From Tetrastigma voinierianum (taxonomy: Eukaryota; Streptophyta; Magnoliopsida; Vitales; Vitaceae), in NCBI GenBank assembly GCA_016808115.1, contig JAEQBH010001143.1, positions 1 through 64,000 of the forward strand: a DNA stretch of 64,000 nucleotides, read 5' to 3'. Shown one piece after another: positions 12,643-23,762 of this stretch. Position 1 is the stretch's first letter. Every line of letters begins with the position of its first letter. Below the pieces are notes generated by a model that had not been told where the DNA came from, ran no database searches, and was given only the letters and a program-made list of their open reading frames with translations. The translations under genes were made by a program, and so were the position numbers.

Positions 12643-12650
12643 TATAAATA
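12643..12650 (+). promoter_or_regulatory. Candidate TATA box of the G1 5' LTR
   Basis: TATAAATA lies in a conserved block present in both LTRs (19621 in the 3' copy), about 390 bp before the LTR end. It is flanked by GACTAT and ATAGTC, so the box sits in the loop side of a short inverted repeat. Promoter function is inferred from position only; another TATATAT word at about 11018 is an alternative. Confidence 0.4.
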
Positions 12651-13053
12651 GTCGGGTATGTAATTATGGTAAGAAGGCCATGATCGTACTCTTATGGACT
12701 GTCATTAACTGTTAATTTTCATATTTTTGATTTAAATCTAAATGAATGGGTTCAGGTAAAGAGACGTATTGAGGTGGTGCCAGGTAAACTATATTAGAAC
12801 AAGCAAATTTTAATTTATGTTATGTATAAGAGTGTTGAAATAAACTCTTATGGATTATCACATATGTGGTATATCAGGTAGAGCTTCCGAACAAAGGAGA
12901 CTCGCCCGATTTTTATGGAAACAGATCCCGATAATGGGAGCACAAATCCATATGGTATCGGGCAACCCGAAATCCACAAGAATTCGGGGATCAGTTGATT
13001 CGTTGTCAACGGGACCCCGAGATGGGTGTCATAGCTTGCACGTGAGAAAGCAT

Positions 13054-13072
13054 AGGTATCTGATTACCTAGG
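13054..13072 (+). other. Degenerate primer binding site of G1
   Basis: The stretch starting AGGTATCTGATTACCTAGG resembles the tRNA-iMet-type site (TGGTATCAGAGC plus downstream bases) used by many plant gypsy elements. It lies about 22 bp after the LTR end, farther than usual, and carries substitutions, so it is tentative. Confidence 0.4.
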
Positions 13073-13588
13073 GCTTGAGGACATGGGCTTGTGCCATGGC
13101 TATCATATGGAAATTGATACCAAAGGTCATAGTCAGATAGAGTTTAGGTACAATAAATACCTAAGAGTTCATGGACGAGTTTAGACCACGCATGCATGGT
13201 GTGGTTCATGTCAGGTTCTATTACGTAAGGTTCCATGCTCGTGATCGCGCACTGTGTTACACATTATGGAAAACATATACATGGTATGATGGCGATGTGA
13301 AATGTGATTGCATGGTTATTGCAAGTGGAAAAATTATATACATGGCATAAATGTATATAGGAAAAAAGGAATGCTATGTTAGGAACTATAACCTTAGGGT
13401 CTCGAAAATGTTTGACTAAGAAAGTTTTAAATTTATTGAAATAAATAAAAGAGTGGTTGGCAATAACACCACTTAAGGTGATGAACTGTCGGCCATGGAT
13501 GCTAAGTCTATTAGTAATTGGTATGTGCATTACTAGTTAGACCGAAATGAAATTGAATAAAGTTTCGTTTGCCATTTGACATGTGTAG

Positions 13589-14520
13589 ATGGCAAGCCGA
13601 GGACTCCGGACGAGGTCGCTCCACGGCCGTTAGCACCACTTGTTTTACCAAAGCAGCCTTTTTACTTAGGCCGCTGGGTCAGAATACCGCATTGCACAAG
13701 CTAGTACCGTAGCAAGGGAGGTCCGGCACCCCAGAGGCTTAAGTCACATCATCCTCGACGTTTCATGTAGTGGAATCCTATGGTGGAAGACCATTGGTTC
13801 CTAAGAGTCGAGAAGGTGGCTGGAGGCTATGGATATTACCTCCGATGTGGCCAAGATCAGGCTAGCTATGTTCCAACTAGAGGGGGAGTCCCAAGTGTGG
13901 TAGGACTGGGTTAAGACCTCTAGGGACTTAGAGGCACGACTTGACAGAGTTCCATGGCTCTTTATGAGCAGTATTGTCCCGCCTACTAGACATGCAAAGG
14001 CCCAGAGTTCCTAGAGCTCGCTGTGGAACGATGACAAATGACGGAGTACGGGCCGTGATTCACCGTAGCTGGCTGTTTCAGGATGACTGTGCCACAAACA
14101 TGGCCAAGGTCAGGAGATTTAAGAATGGACCGAAGTTGTTCATTCGGGGCAAGATTGTGGGACTCCACCTACAGGACATGGACTCTATGTTCGGGACAGC
14201 TCTGGCCATAAAGAGGGAGATGGAGGACGCACGGGGCATTCGGGATGCGAGTGCTAGTGGGAAGAGGAAGGAGGATCAACCTTCTTTGAGTTTGGGAAAG
14301 AGACATAGGACTTCTGTCCCATGAGCGTCCCAGGTACAAGGCCAGCCATGGCCGATGACCTGCTTCTATTGCCATCAGCTTGGACATATGAAGCGGGACC
14401 GCCCACGGAGGCATGGATCCCAGGATTTTGGGCTAGAGCTGGTCAGAGGGGCCAGCGTATGTGTCGAGGTCAGGTACAAGGCCCACAGCCAGACCTACAC
14501 TAGGCGTGTCTGCCCATTGT
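13589..14520 (+). pseudogene. Gag remnant of G1
   Basis: The probable start is the ATG at 13589 (MASRGLRTRS), and a stop follows within 15 codons. The capsid region reads IRLAMFQLEGESQVW near 13860-13900 and LIRGKIVGLHLQDMDSMFG-like wording near 14135-14190, matching fragment F1. The zinc knuckle at 14358-14402 reads CFYCHQLGHMKRDR, so the last cysteine of CX2CX4HX4C has become arginine. At least three frames are needed to follow the gene. Confidence 0.82.
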
Positions 14521-14629
14521 ACCACACATGCTAAGCTGCAGTGATCAGCCCGATACGTGTGGTATGCTTCGCTCCTGCACGTGTTGTTTAAATTAAGATG
14601 CATCATACTCATCATCGTTGCATCTTGTG

Positions 14630-14890
14630 TGATGGATTAGGATTAGAAGTTGAGGCCTCTAGCAAAGCCATTGTATGGAAAATTCTCCCCTAGAATATAG
14701 GGTGAGTGTTGGTCAGATATGTTGGATTGTGAGTTAGAAATCTAAGGGATTCTGCTCACAGTGGACCTTCGGGTCATGGACATATCGAGCTCGAGGTCAT
14801 CCTAGGGATACTGTTGACGCCTATAGAGTCGCCATTGATTGTGATCAGAGGTGGGTTAATGCTTCACACATGATGCCATTTGTTACGCCG
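14630..14890 (+). pseudogene. Protease remnant of G1
   Basis: LTVDLRVMD near 14757-14785 aligns with the F1 protease, and later wording fits the shared DCD..VNA region near 14838-14862. The DSGAS active-site motif is not recognisable, so the copy is inactive. Confidence 0.6.
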
Positions 14891-14899
14891 TAGGAGAAA

Positions 14900-15760
14900 C
14901 ATGATGCTTTTACCCCAGACGCACCGACCTGCATGGATCAGACAAATGATGGGTCGGGCTAGCAAACCTTACCTTAGAGGACAAGGTGAGACAAGAATTG
15001 AATCTACCTCGGGTAGTTTGCGAGTATGAGGATGTTTTTCCGGATGAGCTACTAGGATTACCTCCTCGCAGGGATGTGGACTTTGTCATTGAGTTACACC
15101 CTGGTACGTCACCCATTTTTATGAATCCTCATAGGATGGCACTGGTTGAGCTGCAGGAACTCAAGGTCCAACTGTAGGAATTGTTGGATAAGGGCTTTAT
15201 TAGACCGAGCACTTCACCATCAGGCACTCCGATTTTGTTTGCAAAGAAGAAAGACAAGACCCTTCGACTGTGCATTGATTACCGATAGTTGAATAGGGCT
15301 ACGATTAAGAATCGGTATCCCTTACCGAGGATTGATGACTTGTTTGATCACAAAGGTGCGAAGCTCCACTCCAAGATAAACTCTTCGCACCTGGCTTACC
15401 TGTTGAGTTAGGAGACTGAGCATCTTAAGACAACGCTTAGGACGCTGCATGGGTGCATTTCGAGTCTACAAGGATGCCTTTCGGGTTGACGGTCGCTTAG
15501 CAAAGATTAATGGATCTCGCATGGGTATTCCAGCCCTATTTAGATCCGCTTGTCAGGGTCTTTGTTGGACGATATCTCCTGATCTTACCTCAGCCGAGAT
15601 GGCATGAGGATCCATTACAATTGTTCTCTGTGCAATTGTGTGGACCATTAGTTGTATGCCATGTTTAGTAAGTGCAAGTTTTGGCTTACTGAGGTGAGAT
15701 TCTTGGGACACGTCGTGTCGGCTTCAGGTGTGTCATAGTCCCGGAATAAGGACAGAGGTA
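14900..15760 (+). pseudogene. Reverse transcriptase remnant of G1
   Basis: An open block at 14986-15177 reads VCEYEDVFPDELLGLPP and the start of the polymerase domain. Next come [20 protein letters not shown] and LRLCIDYR near 15195-15290, then [14 protein letters not shown] near 15308-15348. At the catalytic site the two Asp codons (GACGAT, 15568-15573) survive but are shifted by one base from the preceding FV codons. Stops interrupt every segment. Confidence 0.85.
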
Positions 15761-15789
15761 CACGGTATCAGGATGCTCTCAAGGATCTG

Positions 15790-16200
15790 ACTGGTTTGTC
15801 TTGATGGCCACGGAGGGTCAGGGCTTATGGTCTCCGCGCGCCTAAAGAATCATGAGCAGAATTACCATACACATGATTTGGAGTTGGTGTCCATAGTCTT
15901 TGCCTTAAAGATTTGGCGCCACTATCTATACAAAGGAGCGCTGAGATATTTTCGCATCACAGAGTCCGAGGTATATCTTTTACACGCGGGGACCTCAAAT
16001 ATGAGGCAAACGCGCATGGATGGAGTATCTGGAGGATTATGACTTCACTTTACATTACCATCCTGGTAAGGCAAATGTAGTGGCTATAATGTGCTTAGTC
16101 AGAAGTCACGGGGAGTACTGGCTAGTGTAGCTTCTTGGGAATGATAGATGCTCGAGGACCGGGCGGATGCTTTAGCCGCAAAGATGCTGACCGTGCTTAA
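15790..16200 (+). pseudogene. RNase H remnant of G1
   Basis: The 72-codon block at 15827-16042 reads LKNHEQNYHTHDLELVSIV and then FALKIWRHYLY, typical of gypsy RNase H. Near 16040-16190 the expected DFTLHYHPGKANVVADALSR-type end is visible in broken form (HPGKAN-like at about 16058, ADALAA-like at about 16170). Confidence 0.83.
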
Positions 16201-16289
16201 AGGAGTACTAGTGGAGTTTCAGAAGCGCCCATCCCTACTAAGTAGGGTGATTGAGTCCCCGGGACAGGACGGCAGATATCGGGCCCACC

Positions 16290-17190
16290 GTGACTTGCAA
16301 TGTCAGTGACGGTGACGGCATCGGGCCATCCACACAAGATGGTAGTCTTCTGTGATACGGGAGGGGTCAGGTTCCAAATGCACCGAGCCTGAGATAGTAG
16401 ATCCTCGTGGAGTTCCACCGTCTCGCTTTGTCGTGTATCTAGGTGGCAATGTAAGATGCACCAGATCTTCAAGGTAAGTATTATTGAGCGGAATGAAGTT
16501 TATTAATGTTGAGATTTTGTTCGACGGTGTCTCACGTGTCAGCAGGTAAAGGCTAAGCATCAGAAGCCAGCAGCCTAATGTTTACGGTAGCCGAGTGGAA
16601 GTGAGGGCATGTCACTAATGACTTAGGACTCATTTGCCAATGACACCGTCGAGGCATGATGCCGAGGGCGAGAAAAATCGGCTCAGTAAGTCGGTACACT
16701 TTCTACTTTTATGATGACCTTCACACCGGAGGAATTCAACAATATACATTCGTGAGATTATCCAGCTACATGGAGTGCTAGTCTCTATTATATCGGACAA
16801 GGATCCTAGATTTACGGCACACTTTTGGAAGAGTTTCCAAAAGGCCATGGGGACACAGTTGTCGTTGAGCACAACATTTCATCCTTAGACAGATGGTCAA
16901 TCGGAGAGGACATGCTGCGTGCATGTGTCCTAGATCTCAAGGGTAGCTGGAAGGAGCATTTACCCTTAGTGGAATTCGCGTACAACAACAGTTATCAGGC
17001 GAGTATTCAAATGGCACCCTATGAGGCCTTATATGGGAGGCCATGTCGATCACCGATCTGTTGGACAGAGATGGGAGAGCGTTCCATCACTGGGTTTGGA
17101 TATGACTTAAGAAGGTGGATTTACGCTCTTCTCACGGCTCGTAGCTAATGTAAGAGCTACAAATCTACTGCACGGCGCCGACCTCTGTAG
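16290..17190 (+). pseudogene. Integrase remnant of G1
   Basis: The zinc-binding end reads CLTCQQVKAKHQKP near 16530-16570. The core reads MTFTPEEFNNIHS at about 16710, VSIISDKDPRFTA at about 16783 (second catalytic aspartate) and TDGQSERT at about 16890 (catalytic glutamate). A long open piece (to 17148) then reads HLPLVEFAYNNSYQASIQM and APYEALYGRPCRSPICW. Frames shift at least three times. Confidence 0.88.
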
Positions 17191-17635
17191 GTTTGAGGTT
17201 GGTGATCAAGTCTTCTTGAAGGTGATGCCTAAGAGAGGAGTGGTCAGATTCGGCAAGCGAGGGAAGCTAGCGCCGAGGTATATTGGGCCCTTCGAGGTAC
17301 TCAAGAGAGTGGGCATAATTGCATATCGGTTGGCGCTACCACCGAGTTTATCAGTTGTCCATAAGGTGTTCCATCGCCCCATGTCTCGAAAATATACTCC
17401 GATCCACTACGTAGCTGATCGGGAGAGATTACTATTGACACTTATGGACCTTCTCGAGAGGACCAATGCGATCTTAGATACCGTGATAAGGTTTTGCAAA
17501 CGTGAAGACCGCGCCGCTAATAAAGTAAGCTGTGGCAACACCGAGATGTTAAGCAACGGGAACGCCGAGGACACGATTGCGCTACATCCTTTCCATTTAA
17601 GGACGGAAGGTGCGTGGTATAATATTTGGTATTAG
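17190..17635 (+). pseudogene. Integrase C-terminus and chromodomain remnant of G1
   Basis: An open stretch of 140 codons (17216-17635). It starts KRGKLAPRYIGPFEVLKRVG and continues RLALPPSLSVVHKVFH, both standard for the region before a gypsy chromodomain. The following part is scrambled by frameshifts; NAEDTIALHPF near 17560 fits the usual end of the domain. Chromodomains direct such elements to marked chromatin in known families; here it is only a relic. Confidence 0.75.
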
Positions 17636-17697
17636 AATATTAATGATATACATGTTCAGGTAAGCAGATGTGTGAATTCCTGGACGTAAATTCGTTT

Positions 17698-17709
17698 AAG
17701 GGGGAAGAA
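17698..17709 (+). other. Polypurine tract of G1
   Basis: AAGGGGGAAGAA directly before the 3' LTR, the position where plus-strand DNA synthesis is primed. Confidence 0.75.
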
Positions 17710-19988
17710 TAAACCCAGAAAATTAGAAATTTTCAAAATGGCAAAATATAATAAAATAATAAATTATCGAAGGGTTCAGTAGTTTAGAAATTTCTTAGAT
17801 CTCGATGACTAAACTGATCAGGTCTGCAAATCTATCTTGCAAATTTCCAGTGACCTTAAAAGTTTCGCCGGTCTCGGAGATAGTCAATATTTACGATTTT
17901 CCCTGGTGATAGAACCGTCATGATTCTCTGTGTGGACCCAGATTTTACTAAAATCTCGAAGTCAGAAATTGTTGGCTAAGTTCATTTAAAACAAAGTGAA
18001 CTGAAGAAATAAATTGTTTGAGGTTAAACAAACCGAATGAAGCAATATGCACTATATATCCAAAAAGAGGTCAAGAATAATAATAAATAAATAATAATAA
18101 TAATAATAATAATAAAAACGAAAATAAAACGAAAGTAAAAGAGGAGAAGGGCATTGGTCTCTGGCAGGGAGAGGGAGAGCTTTGAAAGGGAGAATTTTAA
18201 TTTTTTATTTCTTCTTCGTTTCTTTCTCAGATCTATGAAAATCTGACCGTAGATTTTCGTCTGGTCAAGATTAAGTCGATCCACGCGTTAAGGGCTACGC
18301 AGGATACCAAAATCTTGAGTTTCTTGGCCAACCCACGAGGTAGAGAATTTTCTCATTTGTGTTATTTCCAGCCTAAAGGCCATTGAATGGTCAGATTTTA
18401 ATGTATAGGCTATAGTAAGGGTTTTAAATTTCAGTCCTCAATTTTTTGACTGAGATGAATTTTTAGACTATATTCTATTAGCCAGTTGAATTTGGACCGT
18501 TTTGACAACCATGGCTGAAATTTCCGAGATCATATTTGGTACAAATTCCAGCAAAATTTCAGGACTGCTTTCGTAGTTTCGACCGAGTTCGGTTTGGTTT
18601 CACCTGGATCGATGTCTTCGGTTTTGTGGTGTGTTTTGTATCACAATAATCTGGGTGGACGAATCGTGAAGGGACTAAGAGGTGCCATTATGTGGGGTCC
18701 AGATTTGACCCATTTCAGGTGTTATGGTTTTTATGAATAACATGCAAAGCAAAGAGAATTATGTTGATGCATGCTAATTGATATGTTAACGTGAATTGCA
18801 TGGATGTAAATTATATGTAAAAATTATAATTGTCCATGGTGTATTAATGTTTCATGATACTCATATATACATGTAACATGAAGGAAAATGCATTGGCATC
18901 ATGCATTTATATGCACGGCCACATCGCGGCCGAGTCGTGCATGGTATCGTTATTCATCATTTTGGTGAATGTGTGGTGAGCCTGTAAACATATCATCCAA
19001 AATTGAGACTCACTAAACAAGAATAATAAACCACGGTGTTCGGGTGAAGCAAGATGCGCATCCCTCTGTGGTGAAAGACCCAAATTTTATTCTCGTTAGA
19101 CATATGGATCCAAAGAATGAAAAGTTTGCGAAGTGTCTAAGGCGATGGTTCACGTGAGGACTTAAAATTCGCAAATTTCAAATAAACATGGGATTGGATA
19201 AATTAAAAATCGTGGGTAGTCCAATGGTTTAAGTCATTAGGTGAAACACCAATGATCGGGTTTTTCACACTTGGGCTAAGTGTGAGGAGAGAGTCGGCTC
19301 TGACTCCTGTCAGGGCATGAGGAGTCTCATCTCATGCATGACATAACATTCCATATAGGATTGCATTATTTATATGGAATGTGGTTTGATGTTTTATGTA
19401 CGCCATTGCATGTGCATTTTAGGCGGGGAGTAGCCCTTGTAGGAGAATTTTCTACTGGGCATTGCTCATCCCGTTGTGGGACCCCTTTCTGCGTGACAAA
19501 GTGGAGCTGCATAGTGGAGATCTACCGCCTCCCTACGAGGTCATGGATTATGAAGAAGGTCGACATATGTGGCCTTGATGTGCGTAAAAAGAATTGTAAT
19601 TAAATTCTTTTTGACTATTGTATAAATAGTCAGGTATGTAATTATGGTAAGAAGACCATGATCGTACCTTATGGACTGGTCATTAATTGTTAATTTTCAT
19701 ATTTTGATTTAAATTGAATGGAATGGTCCCAGAAAGGGACGTATTGAGGTGTTGCAAACTATATTAGAACAAGCAAGTTTTAATATATGCTATGTATACA
19801 GTGTTGAAATAAACTCATGACACTGTTATATAGGTTGTATATTGTGAGCCTTTAACAAAGCGAGACTCGCCCCGATTTAGTAAATATGGGATCCCATAAA
19901 TGGGACACAACTATGGTATCAGTAACCCGAAATCCATAGGAGTTCAACAGTCGACGGTCACAACTGGGACCCCGAGATAGGTGTGTCA
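17710..19988 (+). repeat. 3' LTR of G1
   Basis: Begins with AAACCCAGAAAATTAG, as the 5' copy does after its TG, and ends GGTGTGTCA followed by the ATATT duplication. The hairpin at the position of 11315 is no longer complementary here, whereas the TATAAATA block is kept. Confidence 0.9.
18078..18113. repeat. (AAT)n microsatellite in the G1 3' LTR
   Basis: Counterpart of the run at 11071 in the 5' LTR. Confidence 0.9.
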
Positions 19989-19993
19989 ATATT

Positions 19994-20749
19994 TATTAAA
20001 GATATAAGGGCAAGAAGGCAAACATTTTAATTAAAATCTAATCATTTTAATGAAATAACTATACAAAATTGAACAATTTAAAATTAAAAGAATGAATATT
20101 TAAAATAAATATTTATTTTTTATTTATTACATTTTAAAAAATTCAAAGAAAATTTTAATAGATTTAAATAAAAATAATTGATTTATATTTTAAAAATAAA
20201 AATAAAATTTTTATTTAGTAGATTTAAAAAGTAAAATAAAATTTTAATTAAAAAAATTTAGAGTTCAAAAACATTTAAAAAAAAAATGGCTTGAACAATT
20301 GTAACTGGTTGGAGCTGAGTGGGTGGGGGTCGGGGTGGGGTGCTGTGGCTAGGGTGGGTGGGGGTTGGGTCTAACTTGTGGGTTTGGTGAGTTAGACAGA
20401 GGGAGGTTTTTGCGCTTGTTACATAGATGTCATGTCAATAATTAATGGTCATTTTAATAGCATTTGGCCTTTTAACATTATAAGTCACAAAGCTAAATTA
20501 GGTTGCGAGAGTAAACTATAATATGTAAGAGACTCTTTGGAAAAATAAAAAAATAAAAAAATAAGGTGTAAGTAAGATATTTGATAAAACACATACTTTT
20601 TTGCAACTTTTTCCTTTCCTACCGTATGCATATTTCACACTTAAAACCCAATGAGTTTAAGTTCTAAATTATTATCCTTAGATAACTTAAAATTTTAAAA
20701 TATTTGTTATTGTTATTGGGATTTTAAGAAAGACTTGTGCTAAACTTAA
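19994..20749. other. AT-rich stretch with a G-rich island
   Basis: No gene recognised. The AT-rich sequence is broken at 20318-20369 by a block of G runs, listed separately. Confidence 0.6.
20318..20369 (+). other. G-run island with G-quadruplex potential
   Basis: Within about 50 bases there are at least seven runs of three or more G (GTGGGTGGGGGTCGGGG, then TGGGG, AGGGTGGGTGGGGG, TTGGG), set in strongly AT-rich DNA. Four closely spaced runs meet the usual intramolecular quadruplex pattern. Folding is inference. Confidence 0.7.
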
Positions 20750-20885
20750 AGGGTAGCTCAGTTGGTCTTAAGCTTTGAGGTTTACACAATAATCATCAAT
20801 TCGAGTTATCTCAAAACTTATGGGATTAGTCGATGTTCGCATAAATTGGTCTCAACATTTATGATTATATAGAAAAATAAGAATG
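20750..20885 (+). mobile_element. Degenerate tRNA-derived SINE-like element
   Basis: A box TAGCTCAGTTGG at 20754-20765 matches the RNA polymerase III consensus. A B-box-like ATTCGAGTTAT lies 45 bp on (20799-20809). Downstream GGGATTAGTCGATG and a TGATTATA...AAAA end resemble the tRNA-unrelated part of plant SINEs as I remember them. No clear target-site duplication. It is not a tRNA gene because the stems do not pair. Confidence 0.55.
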
Positions 20886-21087
20886 TGTACATCCTAACGA
20901 AAGTGGCATTTTGGACAACAGTATAATAAAATGTTTTACAGAAAAAAGAATTTACGAAAAGTGTCTCTTAAAGAAGTATCTTCTATAATTTCATAAAATC
21001 AAATTTATATTAAAAGGGTTTATTCAAAAGATATTTTCTATGATTTTTATATCAATTACACTTTCAAAGGAAACGAATTTACAGTGT

Positions 21088-21145
<58 letters not shown>

Positions 21146-21746
21146 ATTTTCTAACCCTCCTTTTTTTATCATCATTTGAGTTAAGCCTGCGACTTCACAA
21201 TTTTATATTAGTCATCTATAGAAATAATTTATTTTTTTTAATATATTCACTTATATTGAAATTAAAAGATACTTTTAGCATGAATATGATTTTGTAGAAT
21301 TGTAGAAGCTGTCCTTTCGATCAATTTTGTGGAATTATAAAAAATAAAAAATAAAATTTGCGGAATTATAAATAAACTTATCCTTATAAATGTCATTTTT
21401 AACATAAATTCAAATTTTAAATGAACACCTAAAAAATTATGAAAAAAAATACTTGAATAAACACCTTTAATAAGGAGCACTTCGTACATTGTGAAAACTG
21501 GCTCTAATTAGACTCAGTTTAATATGAACAAAAAAGACAGCTTACTTAGTTTTGTGTGTTTTGAACTCCCTAGTTCTTTACTTTATAAAGTAAAACCTTT
21601 AAAATAAAAAATTTAGGATATGTTTTCATTTGTATTTTTTGAAACTAATTTTGAAAACACAAAGAAGGCCAAAAATGTATTCTAAAAACTTTTCTTCGTT
21701 TTTTTAAATTTAATGGTTTTTTATGTTTTTTTTTAAAGTTTATGTA
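20886..21746. other. AT-rich spacer with (AT)n
   Basis: No gene recognised. Apart from the (AT)n run at 21090-21143 it contains only short A- and T-rich tracts. Confidence 0.6.
21090..21143. repeat. (AT)n microsatellite
   Basis: About 27 uninterrupted AT units. Confidence 0.96.
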
Positions 21747-22106
21747 CACTACAAGAAAAATGAGAATTAATGACAAAATTTTATTATGGAAAATAAATTT
21801 TGTCGCTAAATATTTCTATTAACGACAAAATTTTAAAATCGTCTCAATATGTATTGCATTCAATAGTTCTAGAGACAAAAATATAACTTTTGTCGACAAT
21901 TATATTATTGATAAAAAATTTGTGTGAATACATTATTTATAAAATAATTTGTAACAATATTTGATATTCAGCAACAATTTTTTTGCACAAAAAAAAAATA
22001 TATATTTTAGAAACGAAATATGTCATCAAGAATTTTTTGGCCGCTTAAAAATATTTTATAAATTTTAGAGACAAATTTTGGTTGTCACACATATTTATTG
22101 CTAGTG
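21747..22106 (+). mobile_element. Short non-autonomous CACTA-type element (candidate)
   Basis: The left end CACTACAAGAAAAA (21747-21760) is the hallmark CACTA (En/Spm) terminus. It is followed by GACAAAATTTT and TTTTGTCGCTAAAT words in both directions, as in CACTA subterminal repeats. The right end is degraded: GAGACAAATTTTGGTTGTC then ATTGCTAGTG at 22097-22106, a possible partner of the left terminus. The 3 bp flanks (GTA and GAA) do not match, so the right border is tentative. There is no transposase. Confidence 0.6.
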
Positions 22107-22742
22107 GAAGATAATGTAAGTTTCTAATGTATAAATATATATTGCTGTATTATTTTTTGTATTATCAATAACTTAGATTATATAATGTTATATAATGTCT
22201 AAATATATTTATTTTTGTAATTTTCAGTCTATATTTTTATGAAATATAAATTTTATTTCTTATAATAATATATTAATTAGAATCATATCTAACTCTTGCA
22301 TAAGAATGACAATAATATAGATTTGAAATAGGGTTATTCAAAATAAATTTCATACTCGTCTTGTTTAAAAAATTATGTGGGGGTAACAATGATTAATACA
22401 TTTAATTACTTTTAATTTTATGCTAGTTGTTATAAATAGACACATTTATTGTAATATAAAATAAAGTTATACTTATAACATTTTATAAAAACCATTATTA
22501 TTATTAAATAACAAAATAGAAATTAAATTAATTTCATTTTTTCAAATTGTTTATATAAAGGTGATGCTAATTAAAACACATATTTAATTTAGTTGCCTCA
22601 AGTTTGGAAAAAAGGCAAACTATTAAAAAGCTCTCAAACTTGTTTAAAAAAACCTAAACACATCCCATTAAAAAAAAACTCACTCATTACCATCACTATC
22701 CTTAAATGGTTGGATTTTATAAGTGAGGTTAAATGATCTTAA
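22107..22742. other. AT-rich spacer
   Basis: No gene or named repeat seen. Confidence 0.6.
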
Positions 22743-22855
22743 TGTTGGGAAATAAACACAATACTGAATATTTTCCCTTGTTGATTTAACCTGTTAGGAG
22801 TCAATAAAATGCAGCCAAGAAAAATAATATTCAGTATTGTGTTTATTTCCTAACA
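22743..22855 (+). repeat. 113 bp LTR of a Ty1/copia element, with 30 bp inverted ends
   Basis: Starts TGTTGGGAAATAAACA and ends TATTTCCTAACA. The first and last 30 bases are inverted copies of each other with a single mismatch, leaving about 53 bp between them. The primer binding site follows after two bases, which marks this as the 5' LTR. The size is small for copia and in the range of the shortest known plant LTRs. Confidence 0.78.
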
Positions 22856-22857
22856 AG

Positions 22858-22875
22858 TGGTATCAGAGCCAGGTT
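22858..22875 (+). other. Primer binding site, initiator methionine tRNA type
   Basis: TGGTATCAGAGCCAGGTT, two bases after the LTR. It is a perfect match to the standard tRNA-iMet site. Confidence 0.93.
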
Positions 22876-22912
22876 CTATTGCCTGGGAATTGTGGTTGGT
22901 GTTGGTTTAAAA

Positions 22913-23762
22913 ATGGAGGAATCTTCGGGAGCCGCTATGATTAGACTAACCTCGTCTAATTATTATATCTGAAAGCTAAGAATGGAAGATATTCTTTATT
23001 GCAAGGATTTATATGCGCCTATTGATGGGGATAAAAGTAAACTCAAAGATATGTCAAAAGCAGAATGGAAGATCATGCATAGAAAAACAGTAGCTCTAAT
23101 CAGACAGTGGGTAGACCAGAGTGTGTTTCATCACGTGTCACAGGAGACTGATGCTACTGAGCTTTGGAAAAAATTAGAATCCATACGAACGAAAAGACTC
23201 CACACGTAATAAAAGCCACTTTGATTAGAAGGCTAGTAAATCAAGTATAAAAATGGCACAACAGAAAGGTAGCACACCAGTTGACTTTCAAGGGTTAGTG
23301 AACCGGGTTTAAATGCTATGAAGATGAAGATTGAAGATGAGTTGCAAGATTGTTACTTTGAGTTTTTTGCCGATAGTTGGGATACTCTAGTTATCTCACT
23401 TAGTAACTCACTAATGGAAATTCTAACCACGGGATATGGTAAAAGACAGCTTTGTTTAATGAAGAAGCCGAAGGAAGGAACATGAATATCTTCGAGACCG
23501 AGGCTCTTGGGTCACGTAGAACAAAAGAGTAAAATAGAGGACCTAAGGGTCGTGGTAAATCCAAAGGCAGGTCACAATCCAGAGGAAAGTCTAGTGAAAG
23601 AGGAAAGTGTTATCATTGTGGTAAGGAAGGACATATGAAAATAAATTGTTATGCTTGGAAACGGGAACAAAAAGAAGGCAAAAATCAGAGGAAAGATGAA
23701 ATAAAAATACTACAACTCCGCTTTATCCGACGAAGATGGCGCTCTATTTTTGGAGATGAAGA
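22913..23762 (+). pseudogene. Ty1/copia gag remnant
   Basis: The start is near 22913 (MEESSGAAMIRLTSSNYY, then a stop). An open 75-codon block at 22982-23209 reads MEDILYCKDLYAPIDGD and then TELWKKLESI, as in the gag domain of many plant copia elements. A later block near 23300-23400 has MKIEDELQ. The CCHC knuckle CYHCGKEGHMKINC is complete at 23609-23650. Several frameshifts separate the blocks. Confidence 0.85.

Larger units (their letters stand above)
10661..13031 (+). repeat. 5' LTR of G1
   Basis: Starts TGAAAACCCAGAAAATT and ends GGGTGTCA. The repeat at 17710-19988 aligns along its whole length with many indels. Notable parts are an (AAT)n tract near 11071, a hairpin at 11315-11332, a TATAAATA box at 12643, and a tRNA-like A-box word TAGTCCAATGG at 12244 with a weak B-box-like word near 12322. 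Confidence 0.92.
10656..19993 (+). mobile_element. Complete degenerate Tekay/Del-like Ty3/gypsy element G1 with ATATT target-site duplication
   Basis: The element spans 10661-19988 and is flanked by identical 5 bp direct repeats ATATT (10656-10660 and 19989-19993). The order is LTR, degenerate primer site, gag with a CCHC-like knuckle, protease, reverse transcriptase, RNase H, integrase, chromodomain remnant, polypurine tract, LTR, which is typical for a chromovirus of the Tekay/Del group. All coding parts carry stops and frameshifts, so it cannot move by itself. The LTR lengths differ (about 2371 and 2279 bp) with many small indels, which points to great age or to consensus error in the assembly. 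Confidence 0.93.

Noticed and set aside
16197..16560. Two overlapping minus-strand ORFs in G1
   Set aside because: They lie opposite the integrase region, whose plus-strand motifs are clear.
20750..20830. tRNA gene
   Set aside because: A box is good, but the acceptor and anticodon stems do not form and the B box is degraded; SINE-like relic fits better.
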